Below, piece by piece: positions 9,677 through 18,721 of a stretch of DNA of 64,000 nucleotides (within the stretch, counting starts at the first letter, position 1; every line of letters starts with the position of its first letter). The DNA is taken from positions 806,001 through 870,000 of the forward strand of contig OZ245869.1 of assembly GCA_965229355.1 (NCBI GenBank), given 5' to 3'. Origin of the DNA: GCA-2737725 sp965229355. Its GTDB lineage: Bacteria > Pseudomonadota > Alphaproteobacteria > Rhodospirillales > Rhodospirillaceae. The notes under the pieces are model-generated. The model was given only the letters and a program-made list of their open reading frames with translations, did no database searches and was not told the DNA's origin. The translations under genes were made by a program, and so were the position numbers.

Positions 9677-10240
9677 TTACGCCTCTTCGGCGATCGAGCG
9701 AATCACTTGCGCTGGGTTTCCGCCCACAAACGTATTGGGCGGCACATCTTTCGTAACGACAGCCCCCGCACCGACGACTGAATTCTCGCCCACCGTCACG
9801 CCGCCAATCACTGTGGCCCCTGCGGCAATCCAAACATTACGCTCAATCACAATAGGCTTAGCGATCACACCATCACGGCGCTTTGATGGTGCCAGCGGAT
9901 GACCAGACGTGATCAAACTCACATTGGGGCCAATCATCACATCGTCAGCGATATCGATCCCACCGAGATCATAAAATGTGCAGTTTTGGTTGATGAACAC
10001 ATTTCGCCCGACAGAAATGTGAGCGCCGCTTTCGGTATAAAAGGGCGGGATCAGTGAAAATGTCGACTCAACCGGTTTGCCGATCAACTCGCTGAAGACG
10101 GCGCGGATTTGATCCGCGTCATCGTACGTTAAACGATTGAGGGCCGCAGTAATCGCCATGGCGCGCTTCACATTGGCAACCATGGCGGCCGATTCAGACG
10201 TTCTGCGTGGAATGATCTTGATGCGATCATCCTTGCTCAC
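9677..10240 (-). CDS. Sugar O-acetyltransferase, maltose/galactoside type
   Basis: Left-handed beta-helix acetyltransferase of the MAT/GAT group (187 residues), transferring acetyl from acetyl-CoA to a sugar hydroxyl. The N-terminal helical Mac-like part contains LIGKPVESTFSLIPPFY. The hexapeptide repeats begin at SVGRNVFINQNCTFYD, the catalytic histidine is in LITSGHPL, and the end has the usual GNPAQVIR. It is the last gene of a minus-strand group, 5 bases after der. The acceptor is unknown. A maa symbol is possible but not certain. Confidence 0.9.
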   Translation of the reverse strand: MSKDDRIKIIPRRTSESAAMVANVKRAMAITAALNRLTYDDADQIRAVFSELIGKPVESTFSLIPPFYTESGAHISVGRNVFINQNCTFYDLGGIDIADDVMIGPNVSLITSGHPLAPSKRRDGVIAKPIVIERNVWIAAGATVIGGVTVGENSVVGAGAVVTKDVPPNTFVGGNPAQVIRSIAEEA

Positions 10241-10245
10241 GGCGG

Positions 10246-11958
10246 TTAACCCCGCCAGCCGCGCCGCGGAATTTTTACTTTCTTGCCTTTATTAGCCTTC
10301 TTCGCGCGCGCCTTTAAGCTGCGGGGCTTGGGCGGCAACTTCGCGCGTTTTTCTTTTTGCTCTTCGCGGCGCGCTTTTTGTTTGCGTTGATGCGCTTCCA
10401 GTTCGCGCTCTTTGGCTTCTTTTTGCTGCGGCGTTAAACGCTGCCCATCGTTGTCGTACTTTTCCTTTTGTTCCAATTGGAACTTGGACGCTTTAGGTGG
10501 CGCTTTGCGGAAACGCGCGCGATTGTTGTCATTCTCATCAACAAACGGGTTCTTGGGTTTACGCAAACTCAAGCGGATGGGAATGCCGTGCAGATCAAAC
10601 GCATCGCGCATCTCGTTCGCCAAGTAGCGCATGTATGATTCCGGTAAATCGTCAGCGCGCGTGCTGAAAAACAGGAATTCAGGCGGGCGCGATTTAACTT
10701 GCGTCATGTAGCGCAATTTAATGCGGGTCTTGTGTATCGACAGCGGCGGCGGATGGTGCGACATGGTCGCTTCCAGCCAGCGGTTCAAAGCTGAGGTAGG
10801 GATGTGTCGTGACCATACCTTGTGAACACGGAACACTGCTTCCATCAAGTTATCGATGCGCAAACCCGTTTGCGCCGACAACGTGATCACTTCCAGGCCC
10901 GGCAACTGCGCGAGTGATGTTTCAAGCTTGTATTCGATCTGATGCAGCAACTTGTCTTTCTCTTCGACCAAGTCCCACTTGTTCAAAGCCAGAACAATCG
11001 CACGGCCTTCTTCTTCAACGTATCTGGCAAGCGTCAGGTCTTGTTTGTCCAAACCCACCGTGGCATCGATCGTGATCACCACGACGTCGGCCATGCGCAG
11101 CGATTCAAACGTCTCGCCGACAGAAATTTTCTCAACCGCATCCGTAATGTTCGGACGCTTGCGCACACCGGCTGTATCGACCAAGCGCAACTTACGATCG
11201 CCATACAAAAACGGGATCATCACGGAATCGCGTGTGATGCCAGCTTCGGGACCTGTCAGTTGGCGCTCTTCGCCAATCAGTTTGTTAATCAGCGTGGATT
11301 TACCCACGTTCGGACGCCCGACAATCGCAATGTTCAACGGGCGCTCAGGCAAATCATCAGGCGCAATTTCACCAAAAGGTTCGGCGTCGCCAAATTCATC
11401 GTCTTCATTGCGCTCAAAGGCTTCCGGCGGCGCATAACCGGCAATGGCGTGATAGATGCTTTCCAAGCCTTGGCCATGCTCGGCGGAAATATCAATCGGG
11501 TCGCCCAAGCCCAAACGGAAGGCTTCATAAACACCGAGAATGTCATTTTTAGATTCGCACTTGTTCGCCACCAAAATGACAGGTGTCTTTTGTCGGCGCA
11601 GCAAATCCGCGAAATGTTCATCGGTCGGCACGATGCCAGCCTTGGCGTCGATCAACAGCAGCGCCACATCTGCATCGGCCACTGACTTCAATGTCAGGCG
11701 GCGCATGCGACCTTCTAATGAATCGTCGTTGGCATCTTCCAAGCCCGCCGTATCAAATACACGGAAGTTCAAATCACCTAGCGAAGCATAACCTTCTTTA
11801 CGGTCGCGCGTCACACCAGGGCGGTCATGCACAATGGCCGTGCGCCGTCCGATCAGACGGTTGAACAACGTGGATTTGCCCACGTTGGGGCGCCCGACAA
11901 TAGCAACGGTAAAGGTCGGCTCTGTCTCAGCCGCTTGTAGTCTCGGTTTGCGGCTCAT
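10246..11958 (-). CDS. der: Ribosome biogenesis GTPase Der (EngA)
   Basis: Tandem-domain GTPase needed for 50S ribosome assembly. Two G1 loops GRPNVGKST are visible (22-30 and near 213), with DTAG G3 motifs and NKCE/NKWD G4 motifs in each domain, then a KH-like domain. The 570 residues are about 80-100 longer than E. coli Der because of a Lys/Glu/Arg-rich tail from roughly residue 480, seen in many alphaproteobacteria and probably RNA-binding or disordered. It lies 15 bases downstream of the BamB-like gene, as in many proteobacteria. Confidence 0.97.
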   Translation of the reverse strand: MSRKPRLQAAETEPTFTVAIVGRPNVGKSTLFNRLIGRRTAIVHDRPGVTRDRKEGYASLGDLNFRVFDTAGLEDANDDSLEGRMRRLTLKSVADADVALLLIDAKAGIVPTDEHFADLLRRQKTPVILVANKCESKNDILGVYEAFRLGLGDPIDISAEHGQGLESIYHAIAGYAPPEAFERNEDDEFGDAEPFGEIAPDDLPERPLNIAIVGRPNVGKSTLINKLIGEERQLTGPEAGITRDSVMIPFLYGDRKLRLVDTAGVRKRPNITDAVEKISVGETFESLRMADVVVITIDATVGLDKQDLTLARYVEEEGRAIVLALNKWDLVEEKDKLLHQIEYKLETSLAQLPGLEVITLSAQTGLRIDNLMEAVFRVHKVWSRHIPTSALNRWLEATMSHHPPPLSIHKTRIKLRYMTQVKSRPPEFLFFSTRADDLPESYMRYLANEMRDAFDLHGIPIRLSLRKPKNPFVDENDNNRARFRKAPPKASKFQLEQKEKYDNDGQRLTPQQKEAKERELEAHQRKQKARREEQKEKRAKLPPKPRSLKARAKKANKGKKVKIPRRGWRG

Positions 11959-11973
11959 GGTGGCCTTCAGGTT

Positions 11974-13320
11974 TTAGCGGTAAGCGGCGAGATCGCCGTC
12001 ATCTTCCAGCAGGTACATAGTGCTGTTCGCCAGCACCGGCGGTAACGTTGTGGGGGCGTTCAAATCCAAACGGCTTAAGACCGACCCCGTATAAGGCGAC
12101 AACGATAGGGCTTGTTCGTTCGAGCCCACCACAATCAAGCGGTCGGACGCAACAACAGGACCAGCCCAAACGATGCGGCCTTCTTTATCTTCTTCGTCTT
12201 CAAAGCGCGGTAATTGTGTCACCCACAGAATGCGGCCTGATCGAACGTCGATACAGACCACTTCGGCATCAATACTAATGACATACAAAAAGTCACCCGC
12301 AATCCAGGGGCTGTAAACGCCCGACACCGGCGCATCCCACACGCGCTGACCGGTACGCAAGTCAATCGCGACAATGACGCCCGAGTGACCCACGACGTAC
12401 ACGCGGCCACGATCAATTACAGGGCGCGCAGCCACCGCAGGCAAGCTGGCGGCAGCTTCGGTGCGGCGCACAGCCACAACGGTTTCGTTCCACAACACCG
12501 CGCCGTTATCGACACGAAGAGCAACCACTTCACCGTTGGTGAACGGCGCGATGACCACACCACCGTCGACCGCAGGCGCAGCCGCGCCCATCAGAATGGT
12601 CGGCGTCGAAGCCGCAGAGTAGGTCCACAACTGGCGACCTGTTGAAGCCGCCAAAGCAATCACTTGGTTTTCAACGGTCACGACAAACACGCGCCCGCCA
12701 TTGACCGTGGGGGCCGAGCGGATCGGCGCTTCAACGGTTGCGCGCCACACTTCTTTTCCATTCTCCGAATCGAGCGCCACAACATTTGCAAAGCCAGTCG
12801 TCGCAAAGATGCGGTTATTTTCGAACGCCAATCCGCCGCCCAAGAACGACCCCTCATCGTCGTCTTCGGGCACAACATTCGTTTTCCATAGGCGATCACC
12901 GGTGCGCGCATCCAATGCACGCACGCGCGCTTCGGCATCCATCGTAAACACGCGGCCATTCGCGACAATCGGCTCAGCCAGCATGCGATTGCGCTTGCCC
13001 GAACCTGTGCCAACATTTTCGCGCCATTGACGTTCAGGCGCATCGCCTAACACCATGTGGTGCATGGCATGGTGCGATAAACCACCAGCCTGGGGCCAAT
13101 TGGCCGCATCGTCTGGTTTGGGCAAACGAATTGTGGTGTCGATGGCACCGAGGTCGGGGCGCAGTTCGCGCTCAAGCGCCAAGACCGAGATACGTGTTCC
13201 CGGCAGAATTTCCTTATCGCTTTCGCCCGAAAAGATGTTGTTGTCGCAGCCTGACAAAACCAGGGGCAACATTAATGCTGCAACACCAGCAAGAACAAAG
13301 CGCGTCGTCATCCGCGTCAT
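11974..13320 (-). CDS. bamB: BamB-like PQQ beta-propeller lipoprotein
   Basis: A lipoprotein signal with lipobox LSGC (C25) is followed by about eight PQQ-type propeller blades; repeats such as VRALDARTGDRLW and VVALDSENGKEVW are easy to see. This is the architecture of BamB, the accessory subunit of the outer-membrane beta-barrel assembly machine. The placement immediately before der (the bamB-der pair) and after a TPR membrane anchor supports the call. 448 residues is slightly longer than E. coli BamB. The start could also be the second Met (MTTRF). Confidence 0.9.
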   Translation of the reverse strand: MTRMTTRFVLAGVAALMLPLVLSGCDNNIFSGESDKEILPGTRISVLALERELRPDLGAIDTTIRLPKPDDAANWPQAGGLSHHAMHHMVLGDAPERQWRENVGTGSGKRNRMLAEPIVANGRVFTMDAEARVRALDARTGDRLWKTNVVPEDDDEGSFLGGGLAFENNRIFATTGFANVVALDSENGKEVWRATVEAPIRSAPTVNGGRVFVVTVENQVIALAASTGRQLWTYSAASTPTILMGAAAPAVDGGVVIAPFTNGEVVALRVDNGAVLWNETVVAVRRTEAAASLPAVAARPVIDRGRVYVVGHSGVIVAIDLRTGQRVWDAPVSGVYSPWIAGDFLYVISIDAEVVCIDVRSGRILWVTQLPRFEDEEDKEGRIVWAGPVVASDRLIVVGSNEQALSLSPYTGSVLSRLDLNAPTTLPPVLANSTMYLLEDDGDLAAYR

Positions 13321-13334
13321 CGATTTAAACTCGT

Positions 13335-14144
13335 TTACGGCTTTTTGGGAGCAGCTTCAGTTTTTGGTGCAGGTTGCGACGGCGCACTTGTCGCAGACGC
13401 AGCGGTGACCGGTGCTAACCGATACATCGCAGCTAATTCCTCGGCGCGCTGACGCACACCTTGCGGTGCTTTGGGATCAGCCGACAGTTCTTCGGCAATC
13501 TTCAATCCACGCGCGACGTCACCTTGTTTGCCCGCCAATAAGGCCGTCAGTTCAAGCGCGCTATGGCGCAACGGGTTCGCAGGATCAAGCAGCGGCTTTA
13601 AGTTCGCTTCCAGCTGCAATGCATTTTCTGTGTCAATCGCATGCAGCGTGTAGAACACCGCAGCCAAGTCACGGAACAAGGCATCGGCACTGGCATCATT
13701 TTCAAGCGCCTTGTAAGTCGCCAGTGCGCCCGCGCTGTCGCCCTTCTCAATCGCCAAAGCTGCTTTTTGAAGTTGCGATAACGCCGCCAATCCGCCCGAA
13801 TGCTTGTCAGCAACAGCGGCATAAGCCGTCATTGCCTCATCAAACTTTCCATCGCGCACCAGATTGCTCGCGACTTCGTATTGGCGCGTCAGCTCGGCTT
13901 GTTTTGCATCTTGGTTTTGCTTCCACAATTGCCAGCCGATGACGCTGACAATGCCGACCACAATCACGGCGATAATCAGGTTGCCGTACTGCTTCCAAAT
14001 TTTGGCAATCTCTTCGTCGCGCAAATCCTCTTCGATCTCACTCATGAGACCGTCGAGCAGCGCTTCCTCTTCGGATTTCTCGGTCTTTTTGGATTTGGCT
14101 TTGGTGGGCGCCGGGACTTTCGAGGCGTCCTTGGATGCAGTCAC
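13335..14144 (-). CDS. TPR-like membrane-anchored protein (YfgM-like)
   Basis: A 269-residue protein with a charged N-terminus, one membrane segment (about 53-72, LIIAVIVVGIVSVIGWQLW) and a periplasmic helical TPR_21-type domain. A Pro/Ala-rich tail follows. The phrase EEDLRDEEIAKIWKQYGN before the membrane segment is characteristic of alphaproteobacterial members. In E. coli, YfgM lies upstream of bamB and der and associates with the Sec translocon; the same gene order here supports a similar role. It is probably the first gene of the minus-strand operon running to 9677. Confidence 0.85.
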   Translation of the reverse strand: MTASKDASKVPAPTKAKSKKTEKSEEEALLDGLMSEIEEDLRDEEIAKIWKQYGNLIIAVIVVGIVSVIGWQLWKQNQDAKQAELTRQYEVASNLVRDGKFDEAMTAYAAVADKHSGGLAALSQLQKAALAIEKGDSAGALATYKALENDASADALFRDLAAVFYTLHAIDTENALQLEANLKPLLDPANPLRHSALELTALLAGKQGDVARGLKIAEELSADPKAPQGVRQRAEELAAMYRLAPVTAASATSAPSQPAPKTEAAPKKP

Positions 14145-14529
14145 GTCAAAATTCCTTATTAAACTCTGGCCCTATCGAAATCCGGCCTTGTCGAAATCCG
14201 GGATGCGTAAAGGTCAGAAAGATCAGCTCAATCCTGAAAAGCCGTAAAGCCTTTAAGGACGCGACCCGTCTTAACCTCTCACAGCGCCACCCCGGCGCGA
14301 GAGATAAAATCGGTGGCGAACATAATGACTTAAAGGGACCGGCGCAATTGCAAGGGCGCCCCTTCTGGCCCTTGTCTAATAGACTGATCTTTCAAGGCTT
14401 TTAAGGTGGAATTGCGGCAGCGCCGGAACAGGCTGGATTCAACGTTTATTAACAGGTGGGGACTAAACCACGAATGTGTCGAAATCTGCCCCTGGACTGA
14501 CAGTAAGGGCGCCGACAATAAGGACTGCC
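14145..14529 (+). other. Intergenic region with short direct repeats
   Basis: No gene is seen in these 385 bases between two divergent genes, so promoters for both must lie here. The 11-mer TCGAAATCCGG occurs twice, 16 bases apart (14175-14185 and 14191-14201), with a related TCGAAATCTG near 14478. A hairpin with a 7-bp perfect stem (CAAGGGC, 14351-14357 against 14368-14374) is also present. I cannot assign -10 or -35 boxes. Confidence 0.5.
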
Positions 14530-14802
14530 ATGACCGTCTCATTTCGCACCTTTACAGCTGTGGCTAGCCTAGCCCTGGGTTTAGCAGCCTGCGGCGGCAA
14601 GCCCGACCCGATCATGGCTCAGGCGTTCGGCTATCAATGTACCGGGGAAGATACAGGCAACCCACTCTGCTCGATCCGGGCTCCGGGCGAAGGTGGGGCG
14701 CAGGTGAGCCGATTCTGCTACGGCACCATTGGCGATGCTAATTGCTTCGACCGCCCCGACCCAGACCGCAAAAACCAGGCGCTGGGCTCCTCTGGCTACT
14801 AG
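14530..14802 (+). CDS. Small lipoprotein of unknown function
   Basis: A 90-residue protein with a lipoprotein signal ending LGLAAC (C21). The mature part is short, Gly/Pro-rich and contains four more cysteines (YQC, LCS, RFC, NCF), which may form two disulfides in the periplasm. I chose ATG 14530 over the upstream in-frame start at 14476 because the signal peptide begins there and AAGGA lies 6-7 bases before it. I do not recognise the family. A hairpin follows the gene at 14822. Confidence 0.75.
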   Translation: MTVSFRTFTAVASLALGLAACGGKPDPIMAQAFGYQCTGEDTGNPLCSIRAPGEGGAQVSRFCYGTIGDANCFDRPDPDRKNQALGSSGY

Positions 14803-14821
14803 GCTCTGACGTTAAAGGGCC

Positions 14822-14849
14822 TTAAGCAGGCCTTGATCAGGCCGCTTAA
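14822..14849 (+). terminator. Hairpin after the lipoprotein gene
   Basis: TTAAGC-A-GGCCT (14822-14833) pairs with AGGCC-GCTTAA (14839-14849), giving an 11-bp stem with one bulged A and a 5-base loop, 20 bases after the stop codon. There is no U run, so intrinsic termination is probable but not certain. Confidence 0.5.
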
Positions 14850-14903
14850 TGCTCGCAAAATAGCCTCATGTGCCGTGTCGTCTCATTTCAGGCCTAAGTG
14901 GCT

Positions 14904-15260
14904 ATGGCTGCCGTTGTTCCCATTGCGGATTACCGGCTTAAAGCGCCTTACCTCTCGTTCAGCCGCCAAGAACTCCAATCGTTGCTCAATCTCTATACCA
15001 GCCGCGTGATGCAGGGCGACTGGCGCGACTATGCCGTGAACATGGGGCCCACCATGGCCTCCTTCTTCATTTTCCAGCACACCCACGAGAACCCGTTGTT
15101 TGTGATCTCGAAGCTGCAAACCAAGGGCAAGCATCGGGTGGCTGCGGCTCGGCAGGGCGAATTCGTACTATTCAGTCGCGAGAAGAAGCTGAAACAAGCC
15201 CACACCCTAGATGATGTGCTGAACGCCTTAACCCGCACGCTAAAGATTGTGCGGGATTAG
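14904..15260 (+). CDS. DUF2794 domain-containing protein
   Basis: A 118-residue protein matching the alphaproteobacterial DUF2794 family as I know it: a start such as YRLKAPYLSFSRQEL, then LLNLYTSRVMQGDWRDYA and HENPLFVISK. No signal peptide or membrane segment is seen; it is presumably cytoplasmic. The function is unknown. GTG 14898 directly follows an in-frame stop and ATG 14904 lies two codons later; I prefer the ATG. It appears monocistronic. Confidence 0.88.
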   Translation: MAAVVPIADYRLKAPYLSFSRQELQSLLNLYTSRVMQGDWRDYAVNMGPTMASFFIFQHTHENPLFVISKLQTKGKHRVAAARQGEFVLFSREKKLKQAHTLDDVLNALTRTLKIVRD

Positions 15261-15502
15261 GTTGTAGTTGGCGCTGGTTTCGAGCTTAACCGATTTTGCT
15301 GCATTGCGGTATGGTTACGAATCGGTGAAAACCACGTTAAAATTCTATTATTGATCAATATCATAGAAGCTATTGTCATGCGCATGGCGGCGCTCTGCCA
15401 TGCATTCTTTTCGCAACGCAAAATCCTCAAACGCAATTATATTCCGCGCAACTCGAGGGCATACAGCCACCGGGGCAAAAACAATAAAAAAGGACTTTTG
15501 TT

Positions 15503-15601
15503 ATGAAAACTCACTTTGGCGTTTTGGATAACCTCTTCTCGGCAGCCACTTTGTTGATCGTCGCAATCTCGACCGTTAACGCTGTTGCCCACCTGATCTA
15601 A
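15503..15601 (+). CDS. Putative 32-residue single-pass membrane peptide
   Basis: An ORF of 32 codons plus stop with a good ribosome binding site (AAAAAAGGA, ending about 8 bases before the ATG). The product begins MKTHFGVLDNLFS and continues with a hydrophobic stretch (LLIVAISTVNAVAHLI) that could span the membrane or form an amphipathic helix. It stands alone in a 570-base gap between DUF2794 and the ArsC-like gene, with AT-rich sequence upstream that could hold a promoter. I do not recognise a family. Coding status rests on the RBS and composition only. Confidence 0.5.
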   Translation: MKTHFGVLDNLFSAATLLIVAISTVNAVAHLI

Positions 15602-15834
15602 TTGGCCGCCCGCCTTCATGGGCAGGCGCCAGCCGGTCAGCCGATACGAATAATGCAGCTTTTAAGGGCCGTGGTTGAGGCGCGCTCTTAAAACTGGCGG
15701 TTTTCCCGCATTTCCCCAAGAGTGATCCGTCAGCAACGCGGGTACTGCTTGGGGAGCGGGATGGACCTCTCCTTCCCCGCATTTCACGCAATCCCCCCTG
15801 CATACGGCCTGCATTTGCAGGGACGGGTGCCGTC

Positions 15835-16182
15835 TTACTTCAGTTTCGCCTGCTCATAGACCTCGGGTTTAAACCCGACCAGCAGGGTCTTCCCCGATTC
15901 GACCACCGGCCGCTTGATCATCGACGGATTAGCCATCATCAACGTGATCGCCTTCGCCTCGTCGATATTGGCCTTATCGGCATCGGACAGCTTCTTAAAC
16001 GTCGTCCCGGCCCGGTTCAGTAGCACCTCCCATCCCACTTGCTTTGACCACTTTTCCAAGTGCGCCCGATCAATGCCTTGGGTTTTGTAATCATGGAATG
16101 TGTAAGCCACGCCTGCTTTTTCGAGCCAGGTGCGGGCCTTCTTCATGGCATCGCAGCTCTTGATGCCAAAAACCGTGGTCAT
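15835..16182 (-). CDS. ArsC/Spx-family protein (YffB-like)
   Basis: A thioredoxin-fold protein of 115 residues in the ArsC/YffB/Spx group. The single active-site cysteine C10 sits in FGIKSCDAMKKA, and the family pattern continues with DYKTQGID and the cis-proline region SMIKRPVV. YffB-like members are thought to be glutathione-dependent reductases; arsenate as substrate is unproven, and no ars operon lies nearby. It overlaps the upstream TPR/GT41 gene by 4 bases, so the two are translationally coupled. Confidence 0.88.
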   Translation of the reverse strand: MTTVFGIKSCDAMKKARTWLEKAGVAYTFHDYKTQGIDRAHLEKWSKQVGWEVLLNRAGTTFKKLSDADKANIDEAKAITLMMANPSMIKRPVVESGKTLLVGFKPEVYEQAKLK

Positions 16183-18173
16183 GATTGTGGGCTCGCAAAA
16201 TAGAGATTCGTCGGCGCTTCCCCAACGCGTTTCAATCGATACGCTTGTGTAAGAGCCATTTCAAAATCGACCGTGAAGGGAAGCGTATCGAACACAGGCG
16301 TACGACCACGAAGCTCAGCAACTTTAAGCTTCAGTGCCTGGGCCATATCAGGCGCACGCGCCAAACGAACAGCCAGAGCTTCGTATTCACCCAACGACGG
16401 TGCGATTAATTCAGGCAGCAGAGCCGCATTCAATAAACTTGCCCCCATTCTGCCAGCATACGTGCGGCCTGGGCATGTCAACACCGGAACGCCTGCCACT
16501 AAGGCATCAAGCGTTGATCCACTGCCGTTAAACGGCAATGTATCCAGCACCAAGTCGGCAACGGCCAACCGCGACATATGCGCATCATAGTCTGTCGGAT
16601 GTGCAAAAATTAAACGTCGCGCAGAAACACCGTGACGTTCCGCATAGGCTTTCAAATTGGCGATTTGCACATCGCTGTCGGCCAATAGCCACAACAGGCT
16701 ATGCGGTGCCTGCTTCAAAATACTGAGCCACACATCAAAAAGATCGGGGTTGTATTTCGCAGGCTCACAGAACGCTGCGAATATAAAAGCTGCCGGATCA
16801 AGCCCCAGCGCTTCACGGGACGCAGCCGTAGGCACCGGGCGCCTACGGTCCATCACATAGAACGTATTCGCCATAAAAATGATTTTCTCGGCGTAAGATG
16901 GAAGCGCGGCATCCGTAACAACCGTATTGTCGGCGACAATGTAATCGAGCACGCCTTGCCCCAAAGACCCCGGGTAACCAAACAAGCCCATTTGAATGGG
17001 TGCGGCACGACGCACAAAAATACCGGGCCGGCCTTGCGCACTGTATCCAGCCAGATCAATGGCAATATCCACATGAAGTTCGCGCGATTTTGCCGCAGCC
17101 TCAGCATCAGTAAGCGATTTTATGTCGATGAATTGATCAAATGCTGCGGCGAAGCGTTCTCGCAATGGATCGTGGTCATCACTTCCATAGGAAAATCCAA
17201 TGAACTCAAAATGGGCGCGCGAGCCGCCTTCAATCAAGCGGATCAGCGCCAACCCAATGCTGTTGGTCCCGAAATCTGGTGAGAAATAGCCGATCCGAAT
17301 TTTTTCTCGGCGCTTTTCACGCAGCGGAAGTGGCTGCGGAGTCAGAGGAAATATTTCGCGCACATAAGTATCTGCGCAAAGGCGATGCTGCTCGACTGTT
17401 GCTGGCAAATACATCAATGCCTGCGGTGATATTACGGGTCGTCCTTCATCAAGCGCTGAGAATACGCCATCAACTGCATCATCGTAATCAGCCCAGTCGC
17501 AGACTTGCAGCTTACTGAAGAGCACGCTGCCAGCGTAGAAGGGCGCGTCTGGCATCAAGGCAAATGCCTTATTTAAACTCTCAAGTGATTCTGGCCACAA
17601 GCGCAGGTCTTGTTGAGTGATACCCAAACCATAATACGCATCGGCATTTTCTGGATCTGCTGAAATAACCGCCGCATATCCATGCGTAGCTTCCGCAAAC
17701 CGGCCCAATTGCCGTAGAATTTTACCACGATAGGCATGAATGAATTTGTCGTCTTTTGCATTCAACATGGCCCGATTGATGCTGTCCAACGCCTCACGCG
17801 ACTTATCGAGACTTGCCAAAAAAACGCCGCGACTAAACCAGGCATCAGAATCTGTCGGCGCAACCTCAACAGCCCGATCCAATGCAGCCATCGCTTCTTC
17901 AAACCGCTCCAAGCCTGCCAGAGCTGAAGCAAGATCCACATGGTAACGGGGATTTGTTGGATTGATCGCAATCGCCTGGTTGATGCGATCAGCACTGGCG
18001 CCGTAATTACGGCGTTGCTGTGCCGTCAATCCCAGCAAGTGGTACGCATCGGCATTCGTCGCATCAGCCGCGAGAATCTCACGGTATAAAACATCAGCCA
18101 TATCCCACTGCTGTGCCCGATGCAGAGCCAGAGCTTCTTCAAGTTTACGGTTCAAGGCAGCCGATTGAGTCAC
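16179..18173 (-). CDS. TPR protein with GT41 (O-GlcNAc transferase/SPINDLY-type) domain
   Basis: A 664-residue protein. Residues about 5-230 are TPR repeats (for example AYHLLGLTAQQRRNYGAS and DAWFSRGVFLASLDKSREA). From about 290 on it resembles the two-lobed GT41 glycosyltransferase domain: IRIGYFSPDFG, YPGSLGQGVLDYIVAD, a lysine in EPAKYNPDLFDVWLSIL, and ALVAGVPVLTCPG. Relatives attach sugars to Ser/Thr of proteins. Two places differ from canonical members: the histidine normally after the SPDFG-type motif is replaced (DFGTNSIG), and the usual HTT motif reads SGST. Activity is therefore uncertain. It overlaps the ArsC-like gene by 4 bases. Confidence 0.85.
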   Translation of the reverse strand: MTQSAALNRKLEEALALHRAQQWDMADVLYREILAADATNADAYHLLGLTAQQRRNYGASADRINQAIAINPTNPRYHVDLASALAGLERFEEAMAALDRAVEVAPTDSDAWFSRGVFLASLDKSREALDSINRAMLNAKDDKFIHAYRGKILRQLGRFAEATHGYAAVISADPENADAYYGLGITQQDLRLWPESLESLNKAFALMPDAPFYAGSVLFSKLQVCDWADYDDAVDGVFSALDEGRPVISPQALMYLPATVEQHRLCADTYVREIFPLTPQPLPLREKRREKIRIGYFSPDFGTNSIGLALIRLIEGGSRAHFEFIGFSYGSDDHDPLRERFAAAFDQFIDIKSLTDAEAAAKSRELHVDIAIDLAGYSAQGRPGIFVRRAAPIQMGLFGYPGSLGQGVLDYIVADNTVVTDAALPSYAEKIIFMANTFYVMDRRRPVPTAASREALGLDPAAFIFAAFCEPAKYNPDLFDVWLSILKQAPHSLLWLLADSDVQIANLKAYAERHGVSARRLIFAHPTDYDAHMSRLAVADLVLDTLPFNGSGSTLDALVAGVPVLTCPGRTYAGRMGASLLNAALLPELIAPSLGEYEALAVRLARAPDMAQALKLKVAELRGRTPVFDTLPFTVDFEMALTQAYRLKRVGEAPTNLYFASPQS

Positions 18174-18208
18174 TAAAAACAGTCCTTCGTATATCTGATG
18201 ACGCGCTC

Positions 18209-18598
18209 TTATTTGGTTTTGAGATCGGATTTTGCCAGCCCGAACCCGCCAACCGGAATTGTCGTCACGCCATCACTCATGCCCGCAATCATCGGGCGGC
18301 CTTTACTAATGGCCTCCTTCACGGCAGGCAATGACAACGATGCATCGTGGCTGGCTTTGCTGTCCCATACCTCCGTGATCCATAGGGCATTGGGATCATT
18401 GGTATCTTTGGCAACCACATAGCTCAGGCACCCCGGCATTTCGTTCACACCCCTCAGCAGCAGTTCAATAAAAGCATCGCGCTGGCCGGGAACTGTGGTC
18501 ATCTTCCCAATCAGCCCGTAAAGCTCGGCCGCAGCCAGTGGCGCAGCATTTGCTAGCATCAGAGCCGTGGCCAGCAAAACCTTTGAAATCGCACGCAT
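18209..18598 (-). CDS. Exported ABM-superfamily (antibiotic biosynthesis monooxygenase-like) protein
   Basis: A 129-residue protein with a Sec signal peptide (MRAISKVLLATALMLANAA, ending near PLAAAEL) followed by a ferredoxin-like ABM domain: YGLIGKMTTVPGQRDAFIELL, GCLSYVVAKD and ALWITEVWDSKASHDASL. Family members include cofactor-free monooxygenases and quinone-handling proteins; secreted ones are mostly uncharacterised. The start at 18598 is preferred because it begins the signal peptide and has a G-rich stretch upstream; the ORF extends further to 18751. It is 35 bases upstream of the GT41 gene on the same strand. Confidence 0.82.
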   Translation of the reverse strand: MRAISKVLLATALMLANAAPLAAAELYGLIGKMTTVPGQRDAFIELLLRGVNEMPGCLSYVVAKDTNDPNALWITEVWDSKASHDASLSLPAVKEAISKGRPMIAGMSDGVTTIPVGGFGLAKSDLKTK

Positions 18599-18721
18599 TC
18601 TTATGCCCCCAGAGTTAAAGCACAGATCATGGCATCTTAGCGGCGGAACAATAGCACGCCAGTCTTCGTTGAATTTATGACCCGAAGGCCACAACAAGAG
18701 AGCAAACCCAAGAGCGAAGCA

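Noticed and set aside
15835..16182. Arsenate reductase of an ars operon
   Set aside because: The ArsC-like protein is of the YffB type, and no arsB, acr3 or metal-sensing arsR gene is adjacent; the ArsR-type regulator at 20502 lacks metal-binding cysteines.
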